In this document: positions 5,628 to 6,860 of the stretch, piece after piece
Position numbering within the stretch: the first letter of the stretch is position 1
How the letters are laid out: each line of letters opens with the position of its first letter
Assembly: GCA_021828225.1 (NCBI GenBank)
Contig: JAKASH010000153.1
Coordinates: 1-6,860 of the forward strand
DNA: 6,860 bases
Reading direction: 5' to 3'
From: Acidobacteriota bacterium
GTDB taxonomy: Bacteria; Acidobacteriota; Terriglobia; UBA7540
Notes under the pieces: model-generated
Databases searched by the model: none
What the model was told of the DNA's origin: nothing
What the model saw: only the letters and a program-made list of their open reading frames with translations
Program-made: the position numbers and the translations under genes

Positions 5628-6860
5628 CCAGCGCACTCTCGCCGTTTCTTCAGGCTGCGCAATCCCTCAGTGGCTTTTCCGGACATGCCCTGACGCTTCT
5701 GTTCGAAGCCGCTCTCAAGGGAACCATCTTTTTGCTGATCGCCGTTGCGCTGGCTCTGGCTTTGCGACGCGCCTCTGCGGCGACGCGACACCTTGTTTGG
5801 ACTCTGGCGCTGGTTGCAATGCTGGCCCTGCCCATTTTCTCTCTGACCGTGCCGGCCTGGAAAGTACCGCTCTTCTCGTCATCACCGGCGGGCACTGTGG
5901 ACAAACGGGCTCTGATGCGGGGAGGGTTTGGGGTTACCCCGCAGCGCCATCAAGTCTACGCGGGCCACGTAGAGCAACGTGTGGGTGCAGGGCCTCTCGA
6001 TAGAGCAGATTACCCGGCATGGCCGCAATGGATTCTGCTTTTATGGGCGATCGGGTCGATGCTTTGGTTGGCGCGAATGGCCGTCGGCGAGGTCCGAGTG
6101 CGTTGGCTGGTCAGGCGCTCGCAGCTTTTCGAAGCGTGCCAGTCGAAATCCATCCTGGAGAACGTCTGCCGACGTCTTCGCATATCCCGCGTCGTCGAAG
6201 TACGAACCAGTGCCGAGATCGCCATCCCCTTCACTCGGGGAGTTTTCCGTCCGGCCGTCTTTCTGCCGGCGGAAGCCGGCGAGTGGTCGCGAGGCCATCT
6301 CGAACTCGTGCTCGCCCATGAACTGGCCCACGTCGATCGATATGATTGGCTGACGCAGATGCTGGCTCAGGCGGCTTGCGCTCTCTTCTGGTTTCACCCG
6401 CTCGTCTGGCTGGCGGCTTTCCAGATGCGTAAGGAACGCGAGCGGGCCTGCGACGACATGGTTTTGAGCCTCGGCCACCGGGCCACGGATTACGCCGAGT
6501 TCCTGCTCGAACTGGGCCGCGGGCTGCGGCGCCCGGAAGCTGTCTGGTCAACAAGTGTTGCCATGGCTCAATCCTCTCAACTGGAGGTTCGAATGAAAGC
6601 GTTGCTTGATTCCAAACTCAATCACAGACCCCTTGTGGCAAGCGGCGTTCTGGTTGCAGCGGCTCTTTCGCTGGCGTTGATTCTGCCAGCGGCGGCAATA
6701 CATGCCACAGCCAAAAACGCCACGGGAAATATTTCAGGCACGGTTCATGATCCTAGTGGCGCGGTTATTCCCGGCGCGGCGGTCACGCTCATCAACCTGA
6801 AATCACACGAAAAGATAGAGATTGGGACGGGGCAGGATGGCTCGTTCTCGTTTCCAGCCA
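5624..6860 (+). CDS. M56-family (BlaR1-like) membrane metallopeptidase with C-terminal carboxypeptidase-regulatory-like domain, partial
   Basis: The frame opens at GTG 5624, overlapping the blaI stop, and stays open to the window edge (412 codons, 3' end missing). Predicted membrane segments are about 25-47, 57-76, 134-152, 246-266 and 336-358. RRASAATRHLVW after the first segment is typical of the family. The cytosolic peptidase core has the zinc motif HELAH (His232, Glu233, His236) followed by VDRYDW, then FWFHPLVWL and KERERACDD, whose Glu (271 or 273) is the likely third zinc ligand. BlaR1-type proteases sense a signal outside and cause inactivation of the partner repressor. Here, after the last helix, the chain enters GNISGTVHDPSGAVIPGAAV (368 on), a carboxypeptidase-regulatory-like beta-sandwich like the N-termini of acidobacterial TonB-dependent receptors, not a penicillin-binding domain. 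What lies beyond is unseen, so the sensed ligand cannot be named. Confidence 0.9.
   Translation, partial: MTSALSPFLQAAQSLSGFSGHALTLLFEAALKGTIFLLIAVALALALRRASAATRHLVWTLALVAMLALPIFSLTVPAWKVPLFSSSPAGTVDKRALMRGGFGVTPQRHQVYAGHVEQRVGAGPLDRADYPAWPQWILLLWAIGSMLWLARMAVGEVRVRWLVRRSQLFEACQSKSILENVCRRLRISRVVEVRTSAEIAIPFTRGVFRPAVFLPAEAGEWSRGHLELVLAHELAHVDRYDWLTQMLAQAACALFWFHPLVWLAAFQMRKERERACDDMVLSLGHRATDYAEFLLELGRGLRRPEAVWSTSVAMAQSSQLEVRMKALLDSKLNHRPLVASGVLVAAALSLALILPAAAIHATAKNATGNISGTVHDPSGAVIPGAAVTLINLKSHEKIEIGTGQDGSFSFPA

Noticed and set aside
5617..6353. Plus-strand frames at 5617-6003, 5979-6353 and 6019-6321
   Set aside because: They are shadows of the M56 peptidase frame (5624 on), which alone has family motifs and stays open to the window edge.
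1..6860. CRISPR array, tRNA, rRNA, transposase or phage genes
   Set aside because: No regularly spaced repeats, cloverleaf, rRNA-like sequence or mobile-element protein motif was seen on either strand.

Overview
This GC-rich window carries only plus-strand genes. The housekeeping gene order, the AMMECR1-domain protein, and the BlaI/M56-peptidase pair whose peptidase ends in a TonB-receptor-style 'SGTV.DPSGAVIPGA' domain all suggest an Acidobacteriota-like bacterium. This assignment is inferred from protein style, since no rRNA or other marker gene is present.

Region 1 (about 1-2782) is the classic RNA-metabolism cluster miaA-hfq-hflX: tRNA isopentenyltransferase, RNA chaperone, and ribosome-associated GTPase. 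Just before it lies a possible 35-residue single-span membrane peptide whose stop codon overlaps the miaA start. hflX starts with TTG directly after the hfq stop, behind a GGAGG Shine-Dalgarno sequence.

Region 2 (2783-3740) is almost gene-free. It holds a tandem TGTGGAAAAA repeat, a strong 32-nt hairpin, and a probable decayed dual-specificity/tyrosine phosphatase. The C-terminal half of that protein keeps an intact HCX5R active site, while a same-frame TAG cuts it off from what looks like its N-terminal part. A long-range inverted repeat built on the palindrome ATTGCAAT follows and runs directly into a near-consensus sigma-70-type promoter.

Region 3 (3666-4995) is that promoter followed by pgsA (phosphatidylglycerophosphate synthase) and an overlapping AMMECR1-family gene, so the two are probably co-transcribed.

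Region 4 (4996-6860) has a structured spacer, then a promoter overlapped by two 16-bp dyads that look like BlaI operators. A blaI-type repressor gene and an M56 (BlaR1-like) membrane metallopeptidase follow, overlapping at GTGA. The peptidase runs off the window end. Instead of a penicillin-binding sensor, the visible part of its C-terminus enters a carboxypeptidase-regulatory-like (beta-sandwich) domain. The expected logic is an autorepressed, proteolysis-inducible signalling cassette with an unknown inducer.
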